From positions 62,001-126,000 of the forward strand of contig CANCYS010000003.1 of NCBI GenBank assembly GCA_947382485.1: 64,000 nucleotides of DNA, given 5' to 3'. A model generated the notes under the pieces. The model saw nothing but the letters and a program-made list of their open reading frames with translations, did no database searches and was not told where the DNA came from. The translations under genes were made by a program, and so were the position numbers. Of this stretch, positions 54,402 to 63,738 are shown piece after piece (position 1 is the first letter of the stretch; every line of letters begins with the position of its first letter). Origin of the DNA: an uncultured Clostridia bacterium (lineage in GTDB: Bacteria > Bacillota > Clostridia > Christensenellales > UBA1242).

Positions 54402-56054
54402 TTATGAATAATTATCAGGCAAATCATTTTCAAATAAAACAACATCATTTGATTCAGCCAAAGTATTAACAATCTGAACAGCCTGAGTTAAATTTCCTGC
54501 TTGATAAATATTATTTTCATCAAAACCAGCAAATGATAAACCAGCAGATATTGCATCATAATTTATAGAACTATCAATTATAACATATGAACAAACCGCA
54601 GCCATGTCAATGCCAAATTGAAAGTTTGCATTAAATTGTTCAGTTCCAAGTTCAACAAGTCCAGGAGTAATAACAATTTTCTTTCCAGTAAATTTTGATA
54701 ACACATCTAAACTTGCCTTACTTCCCTCAACAGAACTATTATACGCATCATCAATAATAGTATATTGACTTGTTGATTTAATAATTTCAAGTCTGTGTGG
54801 AACTGTTACAAGTTTAGAAATTCCAGCAGAAATTTCTTTTAATGTAAGCCCCAAATCCACCGCAACACGACTAGCAAGTAATATGTTTGAAATATTATGA
54901 TTTCCAAGTAAAATTGTTTTACAATTAACTCTCTCGCCATTGTAACAAAGTTCAAATGAAGAACCTGTCTTAGTTGTTTTAACATTTTCAACAAAAATCT
55001 CATTTTTATTAGAATTTAATGAAATTTGTTTAGAATTATTGAATTTTTCTGCGATTTTTTGTGCTTTTTCAGAATCTGTATTTATATACAATTTACCATT
55101 ATTATCTGTAACATATTCGGCAAGTTCAGCCTTTGTTTGAGCAATTGCTTCAAGTGAACCAAAAGTAAGTAAATGTTGATTTCCAATTCCAGTTATAACA
55201 CCCACAGAAGGCTTAACCATGAAACATAATTCTTTAATATCGTTTCTCTGTTTTGCACCCATTTCAGCAATAAAAATTTCATCTGTTTTTTCTAATTTTG
55301 AAAGTATAGTTTTTGCAAGACCAAGTGGCGTATTATAACTTGAAGGTGTTATACAAACTTTATATTTCTCTGACAAAATTGTACCAAGAATTCTCTTAAC
55401 TGTCGTCTTTCCATATGAACCAGTAATACCAATAACTTTCAAATCATTCATAGAATAAAGTTTCTTTTTAGACTTTTTAATATATGAATTTGAAATCAAC
55501 TTCTCTATTGGATAAGTTATATAATAAGAAATAAATACAATAAGCGGAAGTATGATTGGTACAATTCCAACAAGTGTATATGACAAATATGGAATAAATC
55601 TTAAACCAACATATTCAATTGCCCAAGAAGTAATGAATACTATAACTGAATAAACACAAACAAGTCTAGTCATTCGCTTTGTGTATTTAAGTGGTGTTTT
55701 TTGCTTTGCTGTAAAAAGATTTGTAATGAATAGTGAGCAAAACAAAATGAAAAACAAAATCGCAACATAATAAAACACTCTAACTGTAAAAAATTCACTA
55801 AGCAAAACATTTGTTATAAGCATTGAAGATAGCGACAAAAATGAAAGCATAAACAATCTTGAAATATAAGAATATTTTGTCTCTTTAAACCAACTCACAT
55901 ATCCACTAACCTTATAACCAGTAAGTTGAAGCATCTGTAATAATTTATATCCGACAAAAACCATTAAAACAGTCGTAAGAACCGCAATAGTCGTTATCAT
56001 CACAAAGTCAACTCCACTTTCCAGTTTCAAAGCTGAAACTAATTTTTCAAACAT
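54402..56054 (-). CDS. murF: MurF-type Mur ligase with N-terminal membrane domain
   Basis: 550 residues. The N-terminal 185 residues contain about five membrane helices (16-40, 66-86, 92-113, 131-148, 157-180) where ordinary MurF has its UDP-MurNAc-tripeptide binding domain. The Mur ligase core follows, with ATP loop GITGSYGKTT (about 208-217), AEMGAKQRNDI and GNQHLLTFGS, and the C-terminal domain ends in FENDLPDNY. It adds D-Ala-D-Ala to UDP-MurNAc-tripeptide or acts on a lipid-linked precursor. GAGG precedes the ATG. It is followed by ddl. Confidence 0.8.
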   Translation of the reverse strand: MFEKLVSALKLESGVDFVMITTIAVLTTVLMVFVGYKLLQMLQLTGYKVSGYVSWFKETKYSYISRLFMLSFLSLSSMLITNVLLSEFFTVRVFYYVAILFFILFCSLFITNLFTAKQKTPLKYTKRMTRLVCVYSVIVFITSWAIEYVGLRFIPYLSYTLVGIVPIILPLIVFISYYITYPIEKLISNSYIKKSKKKLYSMNDLKVIGITGSYGKTTVKRILGTILSEKYKVCITPSSYNTPLGLAKTILSKLEKTDEIFIAEMGAKQRNDIKELCFMVKPSVGVITGIGNQHLLTFGSLEAIAQTKAELAEYVTDNNGKLYINTDSEKAQKIAEKFNNSKQISLNSNKNEIFVENVKTTKTGSSFELCYNGERVNCKTILLGNHNISNILLASRVAVDLGLTLKEISAGISKLVTVPHRLEIIKSTSQYTIIDDAYNSSVEGSKASLDVLSKFTGKKIVITPGLVELGTEQFNANFQFGIDMAAVCSYVIIDSSINYDAISAGLSFAGFDENNIYQAGNLTQAVQIVNTLAESNDVVLFENDLPDNYS

Positions 56055-56077
56055 ATAATAACCTCAAATTTATTTTA

Positions 56078-56797
56078 TTAATTTTTGACAAAAGTGTCAA
56101 GAAGAATAAGAAACTCACTAGGATTATCCAAAAATGAATAATGCCCTGCACCTTTAATAATATGCAAATAAGAATTTTTGATTAACTTATTTAACTTTTT
56201 AGCCATATATAATTTTGTATCTAAATCATTATCTCCCCAAACAATGAGAGTTTTACATTTAATATATTTAGCGTTACAAGATAAATCCTCATTTACAACA
56301 TTCACAAAAGTTCTTTTCATAACATTACACAAAACTTTATAATCTGATGAACCACATTCTTTTAACTTTGCTTTAAACTTGTCATTTTTTTCTGCCAACT
56401 TTTTTAATCGTTTATATCTATGAATTTTAAAATAATAGCTAAGTCCTCTCCTAGGTTTAATACCAGCAGCATCAACTAAACAAATTTTAAAACCTTCAAA
56501 CTCCATTTGATGTAAAAAAGCAAACTTAATAGCAACTCGACCACCAAAAGAATGCCCCACTAAAACAATATCTTTTGCATTTAACATTTTAATAAGTTCA
56601 TATAATTCTTCAACATAATCTTTTACAAAAAAAGGGGTTTCAGGTTTTTCAGATTCTCCAAATCCTGAAAAGTCAACAAATACTAAACTAAAATTTTCTA
56701 AGTAATTTTTAACCCATAAAAATGAACTTTTGTCAGCACCCCAACCATGAAGAAAAAAGATAAATTTATCAGAATTTCCAACTCTAATATATTTCAT
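56078..56797 (-). CDS. Alpha/beta hydrolase
   Basis: 239 residues. An alpha/beta-hydrolase fold with HGWGADKSSF near the N-terminus (oxyanion loop), the nucleophile elbow GHSFGG (Ser near 82), DNDLD as acid loop and GAGHYSFLDNP carrying the catalytic His. Cytoplasmic; the substrate is unknown. No clear ribosome site precedes the ATG. It lies between rimI and murF in the same direction. Confidence 0.85.
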   Translation of the reverse strand: MKYIRVGNSDKFIFFLHGWGADKSSFLWVKNYLENFSLVFVDFSGFGESEKPETPFFVKDYVEELYELIKMLNAKDIVLVGHSFGGRVAIKFAFLHQMEFEGFKICLVDAAGIKPRRGLSYYFKIHRYKRLKKLAEKNDKFKAKLKECGSSDYKVLCNVMKRTFVNVVNEDLSCNAKYIKCKTLIVWGDNDLDTKLYMAKKLNKLIKNSYLHIIKGAGHYSFLDNPSEFLILLDTFVKN

Positions 56798-56809
56798 ATC
56801 AACATTAAA

Positions 56810-57247
56810 TCAAATTAGTTCTTTCTTCATTAAAATAGCATCATTATCGCCATAATAATTTTTTCTTTTTCCATATTCGGAAAAGCCGTATTTCTTATAC
56901 AAATTTATCGCTTTGTTATTTATTCTATTCACTTCAAGTAGTATTGTGTCACAACCATAATCAATCGCAATTTTAATAAACTCATTCATTAAAATATTAG
57001 ACAAGCCTTTTCCTTGAAAATTTTTATCAATTGCTATTGAATATAACTCTGCCTCAGGAGATAAAATTTTACATTCAAAAAAACCAATAACTTTGTCACT
57101 TTCAATTAATATATAATAATTTAAACATTCACTTTCAATAGTTTTTAAAATCGTTTGTTCATTAGCATTTCCCATTAAATCATTTTCAATTTCATAAACT
57201 TGATGAACAAAACACTCACTCATTTTCTCAACAGAATAATCACTCAT
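56810..57247 (-). CDS. rimI: Ribosomal protein S18-alanine N-acetyltransferase RimI
   Basis: About 145 residues. A GNAT acetyltransferase with the CoA loop KNFQGKGLSNILM and the C-terminal INLYKKYGF. In the usual tsaE-tsaB-rimI context it is most likely RimI, which acetylates the N-terminus of S18. Other GNAT roles cannot be excluded. The start is the ATG at 57247, one nt after the tsaB stop (TGATATG), with GGAAAG upstream; a GTG four codons earlier is less likely. Confidence 0.85.
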   Translation of the reverse strand: MSDYSVEKMSECFVHQVYEIENDLMGNANEQTILKTIESECLNYYILIESDKVIGFFECKILSPEAELYSIAIDKNFQGKGLSNILMNEFIKIAIDYGCDTILLEVNRINNKAINLYKKYGFSEYGKRKNYYGDNDAILMKKELI

Positions 57248-57248
57248 A

Positions 57249-57893
57249 TCACTTTCCACTTAATCTTTTTGTTCTTTCAATCTCTGCTTGCGATGCTCTT
57301 AAATATATAGGATTAATTTCATTCAAATTAACAAATTGACTATTTTTAAATTTATCTATAAAACACAAAATTGTATTATTTTTAGCAAAATCCGATTGAA
57401 TTTGATTGATTTTTAATAAATTTTGCATTTTTTCACTCTGAATATAAACTTTAAAACTTTCAGATTTAGATTTGTATTTTTCTATAAATTCATCAATTTT
57501 AATACAATCATCAAAATAGTTATCTCCATCAATTTCTCTAACATAAATATTATCTGAAAATCCATCTAAAATATAAAATGCTTTTTCAATATTGCCAAAT
57601 GAATAAATTTCAAAATTTGAAGCAGTGCAAATTTTTATATTGTTTGTAATAGAAAGTCCTTTACAAATTGAAACAGCAACTCTAATTCCCGTAAAACTTC
57701 CTGGCCCAACACAAACACCAATAAAGTCTAAATCATTAACTTTCAAATCCAATTTGCTTAATAAATTATCAACGCAGACCAAAAGTTCATCTGTATGTTT
57801 TTTTTGATTTTCATCAATAAAACTTTCAACTTCATCACCCTTTAAAACATAAACTGACATTCCTTTTGAACAATCTAAAATCAAACTTCTCAT
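57249..57893 (-). CDS. tsaB: tRNA threonylcarbamoyladenosine biosynthesis protein TsaB
   Basis: 214 residues. The ASKHA-type N-terminal half has ILDCSKGMSVYVL and the signature VCVGPGSFTGIRVAVS (about 60-75). The C-terminal half is diverged, as usual. TsaB is the scaffold with TsaD and TsaE in making t6A37. It overlaps the tsaE stop by one nt (TAATG). Confidence 0.92.
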   Translation of the reverse strand: MRSLILDCSKGMSVYVLKGDEVESFIDENQKKHTDELLVCVDNLLSKLDLKVNDLDFIGVCVGPGSFTGIRVAVSICKGLSITNNIKICTASNFEIYSFGNIEKAFYILDGFSDNIYVREIDGDNYFDDCIKIDEFIEKYKSKSESFKVYIQSEKMQNLLKINQIQSDFAKNNTILCFIDKFKNSQFVNLNEINPIYLRASQAEIERTKRLSGK

Positions 57894-58315
57894 TATCTTT
57901 CAATCCTTATAAGTCTTTCTTCATCACTCACTTTTTTTATATAAACTTTAATTGTTTTTTTATCAAAATATCCTTCAATTCTACTCGGCCATTCAACCAA
58001 AGAAATACCATCAGAATAAAAATATTCTTCTGCCCCAATAGCATCTAATTCCGACACATCCGTAATTCGGTATAAATCAAAATGATATACTACTGGATTT
58101 GATTGATAAACATTAACAATAACAAATGTTGGTGAAATTGCTGTTAATTTACCATCTGAAAGTTTTGAAACTACACCCTTAGAAAAAACTGTTTTACCCG
58201 CACCCAAATCACCATCTAGTAAAACAATATCCCCAACAAAAAGACTGTCAGCAAATTTTTCTGCAACAGCAAAAGTTTCCTTTTCCGATTTTGTAATATA
58301 TTCCTCAACCATCAT
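57893..58315 (-). CDS. tsaE: tRNA threonylcarbamoyladenosine biosynthesis protein TsaE
   Basis: 140 residues. A P-loop ATPase with Walker A GDLGAGKTVFSKG near residue 36 and SPTFVIVNVY, HFDLYRI and EWPSRI, as in TsaE (YjeE). It supports the TsaBDE complex in t6A synthesis. It is followed by tsaB and rimI. The tsaD gene is not in this window. Confidence 0.94.
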   Translation of the reverse strand: MMVEEYITKSEKETFAVAEKFADSLFVGDIVLLDGDLGAGKTVFSKGVVSKLSDGKLTAISPTFVIVNVYQSNPVVYHFDLYRITDVSELDAIGAEEYFYSDGISLVEWPSRIEGYFDKKTIKVYIKKVSDEERLIRIER

Positions 58316-58323
58316 TCACCACT

Positions 58324-58998
58324 TTAAATAACATGACTTGTACCAATTCGATTGGCTCCAAGATTAATTAAATTAACTGCCTGTTCCCTTGTTCTGATTC
58401 CACCAGAGGCTTTTATCTTACACTTTCCTGCAACTTCTCTATGAATCAATGAAATAATATGTTCAGTTGCTCCACCAGTACCAAAACCAGTTGATGTCTT
58501 AATATAGTCAATTTTAGATTTCACACATGCACTGCATATACTTAATAACTCATTTTCATCAAAATAACATGTTTCAATAATCGCTTTTACTATACGTTTT
58601 TTTGCTAGCTTTTTAATACTAGCAAGTTCCTCTTGAATGAAACGATAATTTCCACTTTTTGCCTTACCAATATTAATAACAACATCAACCTCATCTGCAC
58701 CATCTTTAATTGCAAGCACAGCTTCATCAACCTTAATTTGAGTTAAATTTGCTCCAAGAGGAAAACCAATAACAGTCACCACTTTCAATTCACCACCCAA
58801 ATTCTGTAAGATATATCCTTTTGCGTAGGACACATTAATAGGATTGACACAAACACTATAATATTGATTTTTATATGCAATATCGCACAATTTTTCAATA
58901 TCTGCATTAGTTGCCCTTGCATCAAGTAATGTAAAATCAACCATAGAATTTACATTAATAGCATTTGAGTTATTTTTTGACTGTACATTATCAAACAT
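58324..58998 (-). CDS. deoC: Deoxyribose-phosphate aldolase
   Basis: 224 residues. A class I aldolase barrel with VTVIGFPLGA, GADEVDVVINIG, the Schiff-base lysine in DYIKTSTGFGTGGAT and KIKASGGIRT. It splits deoxyribose 5-phosphate to glyceraldehyde 3-phosphate and acetaldehyde. The usual DHTLL near the N-terminus reads DFTLLDARAT. The C-terminus ends right after GANRIGTSHVI. AGGAG precedes the ATG, and the promoter is good. Confidence 0.92.
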   Translation of the reverse strand: MFDNVQSKNNSNAINVNSMVDFTLLDARATNADIEKLCDIAYKNQYYSVCVNPINVSYAKGYILQNLGGELKVVTVIGFPLGANLTQIKVDEAVLAIKDGADEVDVVINIGKAKSGNYRFIQEELASIKKLAKKRIVKAIIETCYFDENELLSICSACVKSKIDYIKTSTGFGTGGATEHIISLIHREVAGKCKIKASGGIRTREQAVNLINLGANRIGTSHVI

Positions 58999-59019
58999 TT
59001 GTCACTCCTACATGCTTAT

Positions 59020-59047
59020 ATAATATCACAACAAAACTATTTTTCAA
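59020..59047 (-). promoter_or_regulatory. Sigma-A promoter of deoC-tsaE
   Basis: TTGAAA (59042-59047), a 16-nt spacer and TATTAT (59020-59025), with AGGAG between it and the ATG. Confidence 0.6.
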
Positions 59048-59083
59048 ACTTATATTTTATATTGATTTGTAAATAATTGTATT

Positions 59084-59941
59084 ATGACGAAAACAAAATT
59101 AGCAATTATTCTTGATAATATTTTTATTTCTATAATCAGTTTTATAGTATTATCATTATGGCTAAATAAATATATAAAAAATGCAATTTACTCACTAATT
59201 ATATCAATAATCCTTTCAATTTTACTTTTTATAATACTTCTCAAACATTCTTTAAAAAAACATAACATTCTTACACTAAAAAATAAGGATTTAAAATTTG
59301 CCGAAAAATGTTTTGAAGAATTATTATTTACCAACCAAAAATCCACAATATCTTATTTTGAAAAACTATTAAACGCTTCACACATAAAAAACAATATTTT
59401 CTCAAATGAAAAATCATATTTTTATGTAAATGTAAAACTTCCACTAACAAATATTGACTTTGTTATTGCTAACGAGTTTTATTTAGAAAATGACAAAGGT
59501 AAACCTTTAATTTTCATTTGTAAAAATACAGATAAATCATTTGACGATCTTAACAACTCTTCTCCTATTTCTTTTAACACATATACATCAATTGAATTAT
59601 TTTCACTTATGAAAGAAACTAATATTTTTCCAATAGACATTAATACTAATAAAAAATCAACTTTAAATATTAAAAAACTTAGAAACAAATTTTCAACATC
59701 ATTAAACAGAAAACAATTTAAAAATTTCTTAATCTCTGGACTTTCACTTATTATTTTATCCATCTTCATACCCTATTCATATTATTATTTGTTCTTTGGA
59801 AGTTTGCTTTTAATTTTCTCAATAATATGCCTATTTAATAAAAATAATAAAATTGAGCCAATTAAGGAAGAGTTAAAGAATCATGTATTGTTAGAAAATT
59901 CATTAGAAACAAAAATTGACAAAAATGATGAAATTAAATGA
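59084..59941 (+). CDS. Four-helix membrane protein of unknown function
   Basis: 285 residues. Two membrane helices near the N-terminus (about 6-27 and 32-56) and two near the C-terminus (about 213-250), with a soluble middle part of about 150 residues and a charged tail. The middle begins LKNKDLKFAEKCFEELL and has alternating strands. I recognise no family. No Shine-Dalgarno site is seen. An AATAAT lies 6 nt before the ATG, so a leaderless mRNA is possible. It is divergent from deoC. Confidence 0.65.
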   Translation: MTKTKLAIILDNIFISIISFIVLSLWLNKYIKNAIYSLIISIILSILLFIILLKHSLKKHNILTLKNKDLKFAEKCFEELLFTNQKSTISYFEKLLNASHIKNNIFSNEKSYFYVNVKLPLTNIDFVIANEFYLENDKGKPLIFICKNTDKSFDDLNNSSPISFNTYTSIELFSLMKETNIFPIDINTNKKSTLNIKKLRNKFSTSLNRKQFKNFLISGLSLIILSIFIPYSYYYLFFGSLLLIFSIICLFNKNNKIEPIKEELKNHVLLENSLETKIDKNDEIK

Positions 59942-59970
59942 TTTATGATATATTTTTACATATTAAATAA

Positions 59971-59996
59971 AAAATGATGCAAATGCATCATTTTTT
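59971..59996. terminator. Bidirectional terminator between the four-helix protein and pheT
   Basis: Stem AAAATGATGC/GCATCATTTT with a 4-nt loop and A/T runs on both sides, between converging genes. Confidence 0.85.
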
Positions 59997-59997
59997 A

Positions 59998-62373
59998 TTA
60001 TAAACGAATTTCAAGTTGATTTTTTGTTAAAAACTCAACAAAATCATTTCTAAATTTTTCAATTTCCTCACCACTAAGTGTATGATCAAAACTAGAAAGA
60101 TTAAATCTAAGAGTAACTGATTTTTTATTGCCTAATGTTTCCTTGTTTTGATAAATATCAACCAAACTATAACCAGATAAAATCTTTGATTTGAATTTAC
60201 TTAATATATTAGTAAGTTCAATATATTTCATATCTTCATTGCAAAGAATATTAAAATCAACATCAACTGCTTGATATTTAGAAACATTTTTAATTTTCTT
60301 TGTTTGCTTTACAGAATTTGCAAGTTTCTCAAAATCAATTTCAAGAGCAACCACATTAAATCTCTTATCAATAGACTTTTTAACTTCTGGATGAATTACA
60401 CCAAGATATCCATAGTCAGCAGTGTGAGATTTAATCCTAAATGAATTCACTGGATGTAAATAGCCAACAGTATCACCTTCTTCAAGCATAAGTTGAACAC
60501 CCATAACATTGCTTGCAATATCAAATATTGCAGTTTTCATTTCTGTAAAAAGTTCCAACTCAGACTTATTTTGACTTGCAAATAAAATAGAAAGTTTCTT
60601 ATTTTCAATACAATTATTTTCATCGTCAAGTCCCGAAACAACTCTTCCAATTTCAAAAACTCTAACATCTTCATAATAGTTTTTATTTTCATCTAAACAT
60701 CTAAGCATAGTTGGAATAAGTTCACTGCGAATTCCACTTTGACCAGCATTAGAAGAATCTAACAATGAAACATAAGATTTGCTTTCAATCTTATTTATCT
60801 TATTAAAATCTTCATAATTCCATAAATAAGAATGAATTTCATTTGCATTATATTTTTCTGCAAGTAAAAGTTTTGTATCATATTCATATTCAATAGATTT
60901 AATAAGTTTTTGTGGTTCACAATCAAAAGCAAGTGGAAGTGGCTGAATATTATCATAACCATAAAGTCTCGCAACTTCTTCAACTAAGTCTTCTTTAATA
61001 GAAACATCTTTTGTTGCCCTAAAACTTGGAACATCAACAACTAAAATGCCATTTTGTTCTTTAACACCAAATTCAAGAGCAGTCAAAGTCTTTATAATAA
61101 ATTCCTTTGAAATATCAGTTCCAACTATTTTTGAAATAAATTTTGGGTCAAGTTCAATTTGAACTTTATCATAATGTTTCTTATAACAATCACTAAGACA
61201 TGCCGTAACTTTAACATTTTCATCAATTTTCATAAGTAAATATAAAATTCTAGCAAGTGCCACAGGTGTAAGTTCTGGATCTAATGATTTTTCATATCTT
61301 TGAGAGGCATCAGTTAAAAGACCAATGCTCCTTGATGTTTTTCTAACATTTTCACAATCAAACACAGCAGCCTCAAATAAAACAGAGTTTGTTTCATCAG
61401 TAATACCAGATTTAAGTCCACCCTTAATTCCCGCAATAGCAACTGGTGTTTTATCTTTGTCAGCAATAATCATTGCATTTTTAGGAAGTTTGTGTTCTTC
61501 CCCTTCAAGCGTAAGCATTGTCATATTACCATCAGATTCAATAACATTAATTCCAGTAACTAGTTTATTATCAAAAGCGTGCATTGGAAGTCCCAAATCC
61601 AACATAACATAATTAGTTAAATCTGCAAGAAGATTAATATCTCTCATTCCAGCATAGTTTAACCTAATTGCCATTTCTCTTGTAGACTTCTTTTCATTAA
61701 TATTTTCAACTGAAATTGAAGAATATCTAAAACAATTATCAGTTAAAATATTAACACTTATTGGTTTTAATGAAGAATATTCATTCAAATCAACAACTGG
61801 CATTTTTCTAAGTTCTCTACCAAAAATTGCTGCAAATTCCCTAGCAATTCCATAATGTCCCCAAAGGTCAGGTCTGTTAGTAAGAGATTTATTATCAATT
61901 TCAAGAACCACATCATCAATTGGCCAAACATTTTTTATATCTTCACCAATCTTAACAGGTTCTTTAATATCCATAATTCCATCATCATCGCTACCAATAC
62001 CAAGTTCTGCTTCTGCACAACACATACCAAAAGACTCAACACCTGCAAGTTTTGTTGCTTTAATTTTTCCAGCACAAACACTACCACCAACCTTACAAAC
62101 TGCTGTCACCATACCTTCATAAACATTTGGTGCTCCACAAACAATTTGTAAAACTTCGTCACCCACATCAACTTTAAGAAGATGCAAATGATCAGATTGT
62201 GGCATATTATCAACACTCAAAATTTTACCAAAAACAACATTATTAATATTTTTACCTTTAAACTCAACTCCCTCAATTTCTGCTGTTGAAAGATTAAATC
62301 TTTTCACAAGTTCATCAACTTCAATACCCGATAAATCTACGTAGTCATTAATCCAATTAATTGAAATATTCAT
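59998..62373 (-). CDS. pheT: Phenylalanine--tRNA ligase beta subunit
   Basis: 791 residues. The N-terminal tRNA-binding (EMAP) domain has DHLHLLKVDVG and IVCGAPNV. B3/4 (editing), B5 and the catalytic-like core follow. The C-terminal anticodon-binding domain has VDFNILCNEDMKY. It pairs with PheS as an alpha2beta2 enzyme charging tRNA-Phe, and its B3/4 region should clear mischarged Tyr. AAGGAG precedes the ATG. It lies 11 nt after pheS. Confidence 0.96.
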   Translation of the reverse strand: MNISINWINDYVDLSGIEVDELVKRFNLSTAEIEGVEFKGKNINNVVFGKILSVDNMPQSDHLHLLKVDVGDEVLQIVCGAPNVYEGMVTAVCKVGGSVCAGKIKATKLAGVESFGMCCAEAELGIGSDDDGIMDIKEPVKIGEDIKNVWPIDDVVLEIDNKSLTNRPDLWGHYGIAREFAAIFGRELRKMPVVDLNEYSSLKPISVNILTDNCFRYSSISVENINEKKSTREMAIRLNYAGMRDINLLADLTNYVMLDLGLPMHAFDNKLVTGINVIESDGNMTMLTLEGEEHKLPKNAMIIADKDKTPVAIAGIKGGLKSGITDETNSVLFEAAVFDCENVRKTSRSIGLLTDASQRYEKSLDPELTPVALARILYLLMKIDENVKVTACLSDCYKKHYDKVQIELDPKFISKIVGTDISKEFIIKTLTALEFGVKEQNGILVVDVPSFRATKDVSIKEDLVEEVARLYGYDNIQPLPLAFDCEPQKLIKSIEYEYDTKLLLAEKYNANEIHSYLWNYEDFNKINKIESKSYVSLLDSSNAGQSGIRSELIPTMLRCLDENKNYYEDVRVFEIGRVVSGLDDENNCIENKKLSILFASQNKSELELFTEMKTAIFDIASNVMGVQLMLEEGDTVGYLHPVNSFRIKSHTADYGYLGVIHPEVKKSIDKRFNVVALEIDFEKLANSVKQTKKIKNVSKYQAVDVDFNILCNEDMKYIELTNILSKFKSKILSGYSLVDIYQNKETLGNKKSVTLRFNLSSFDHTLSGEEIEKFRNDFVEFLTKNQLEIRL

Positions 62374-62384
62374 TTTATCTCTCC

Positions 62385-63419
62385 TTACATATTAGTCTTA
62401 AATTGACTCATAATTTTTAAATTGTTGCTATTTAAATAACGAATATCATCAAGTTTAGTCCTAATCATAACAAGTCTGTCAAAACCAAGACCAAATGCAA
62501 ATCCATTATATTCATCAGGATCAATCCCAGCCATTCTTAAAACATTAGGATGAATCATTCCGCATGGACAAAGTTCAAGCCAACCAGAATTTCCACAAGT
62601 ATGGCAACCTGTTCCACCACAAAATGGACACTTAGCATCAAGTTCATAACTTGGTTCAGTAAATGGGAAAAATCCTGGACGAAGTCTAACTTCAATATCT
62701 TTTTTAAATAAAGATTTAAGCATTGCCTTTTCAAAATAAATCAAGTTAGCAACCGTAACATTTTTTCCAACAACAACACCTTCTAATTGGAAGAAAGTAT
62801 TTTCATGTCTAGCATCTAATTCTTCATTTCTAAAAACCCTTCCAGGAAAAATTACTTTACAAACTGGACCATAAGTTCTAAGAATTCTATTTTGAGCAGC
62901 AGATGTTTGAGTTTTTAAAAGTTCCCCATTGTTAAGCCAAAAAGTATCTTGCATATCTCTTGCAGGGTGATTTTTTGGAACATTAACAGATTCAAAGTTA
63001 TTATATTCAGTTTCAACTTCATTTCCATCTTCAACAACAAAACCCATATTTTTAAATATATCACAAACTTGTTTTTGAATAATTGTCCTTGGGTGAAGTG
63101 AACCAGTTTTAGTATCAACAGGAAGCGAATAGTCAAACATCTTAGTATTTTTAATTTCAGCATCAATAGCCTTTTGTGCTAATGAAGTTTTTATTTCTTC
63201 AATTTTTGTTTCAATCTTATTTTTAAGTGCATTAACTTTTTGACCAAACTCTTTTTTTAGTTCAACTGGAACTTCCCTAAACTTAGCCATAATGTCAGTA
63301 ATAAAGCCTTTCTTACCTAAAAATTTAACTCTCAAACTTTCAAGAGTTTCAAGAGAATCAACACTGCTAGATTCTTCATCAAATTGTTTTTCGGTTTGAT
63401 TAATATTTTCTAATTCCAT
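62385..63419 (-). CDS. pheS: Phenylalanine--tRNA ligase alpha subunit
   Basis: 344 residues. An N-terminal coiled coil (1-90) is followed by class II motifs: LHPRTIIQ, QTSAAQNR, FRNEELDARHE (motif 2) and GFAFGLGFDRL (motif 3). Between the motifs an extra Cys-rich stretch, CPFCGGTGCHTC, precedes SGWLELCPCGMIHP, and looks like a zinc knuckle. AGGAG precedes the ATG. Expression is controlled by the T-box upstream. Confidence 0.96.
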   Translation of the reverse strand: MELENINQTEKQFDEESSSVDSLETLESLRVKFLGKKGFITDIMAKFREVPVELKKEFGQKVNALKNKIETKIEEIKTSLAQKAIDAEIKNTKMFDYSLPVDTKTGSLHPRTIIQKQVCDIFKNMGFVVEDGNEVETEYNNFESVNVPKNHPARDMQDTFWLNNGELLKTQTSAAQNRILRTYGPVCKVIFPGRVFRNEELDARHENTFFQLEGVVVGKNVTVANLIYFEKAMLKSLFKKDIEVRLRPGFFPFTEPSYELDAKCPFCGGTGCHTCGNSGWLELCPCGMIHPNVLRMAGIDPDEYNGFAFGLGFDRLVMIRTKLDDIRYLNSNNLKIMSQFKTNM

Positions 63420-63484
63420 AAATTTCTCCTAAATTTATTAATTTTCAGATGATTTTGAATATGTTTTTGCAAATATTTGCACTT

Positions 63485-63735
63485 TTTTGCAAAAAACAAA
63501 GTCTCACATCCTTATTTTTAAGGACGCAAGACTTTTGCGTGGTACCACCTTAATTCGTGAAAAACTTTCACCTCATTAACTTTAACGATAGCATAATCGA
63601 GATATATTTCTATATCCATCTCTGGTGCCGAAATTCATTTATAAACTTTGTATTTGCTCCCAGCCAAAGGCAAACTCTCTAAACCAAAAATTTTATAAAC
63701 TACTAAATCACCTTCACAGATTTTAAAAAACTAGT
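63485..63735 (-). ncRNA. T-box leader (tRNA-Phe sensing) of pheST
   Basis: On the minus strand, the T-box AAGGTGGTACCACG is at 63538-63551. The specifier TTC (Phe) is at 63630-63632 in GAATTTCGGCACC. A terminator stem of 16 pairs including G-U (63519-63534 with 63499-63514) is followed by a T-run. TGGT in the T-box can pair with the ACCA end of uncharged tRNA-Phe. When tRNA-Phe is uncharged, the antiterminator should form and pheST is transcribed. The region 63420-63795 holds this element and the promoter, with no gene. Confidence 0.93.
63491..63534 (-). terminator. Regulated terminator of the pheST T-box
   Basis: A 16-bp stem, including three G-U pairs, with a 4-nt loop, then GTTTTTT on the minus strand. 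It competes with the antiterminator that contains the T-box. Confidence 0.88.
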
Positions 63736-63738
63736 TGT

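Noticed and set aside
59479-59769. Minus-strand frame of 96 codons opposite the four-helix membrane protein
   Set aside because: It lies inside a gene with sensible membrane topology, has no promoter or ribosome site, and is likely a chance frame.
61325-62151. Two plus-strand frames of 95-98 codons opposite pheT
   Set aside because: They are antisense to conserved pheT domains and give no recognisable protein.
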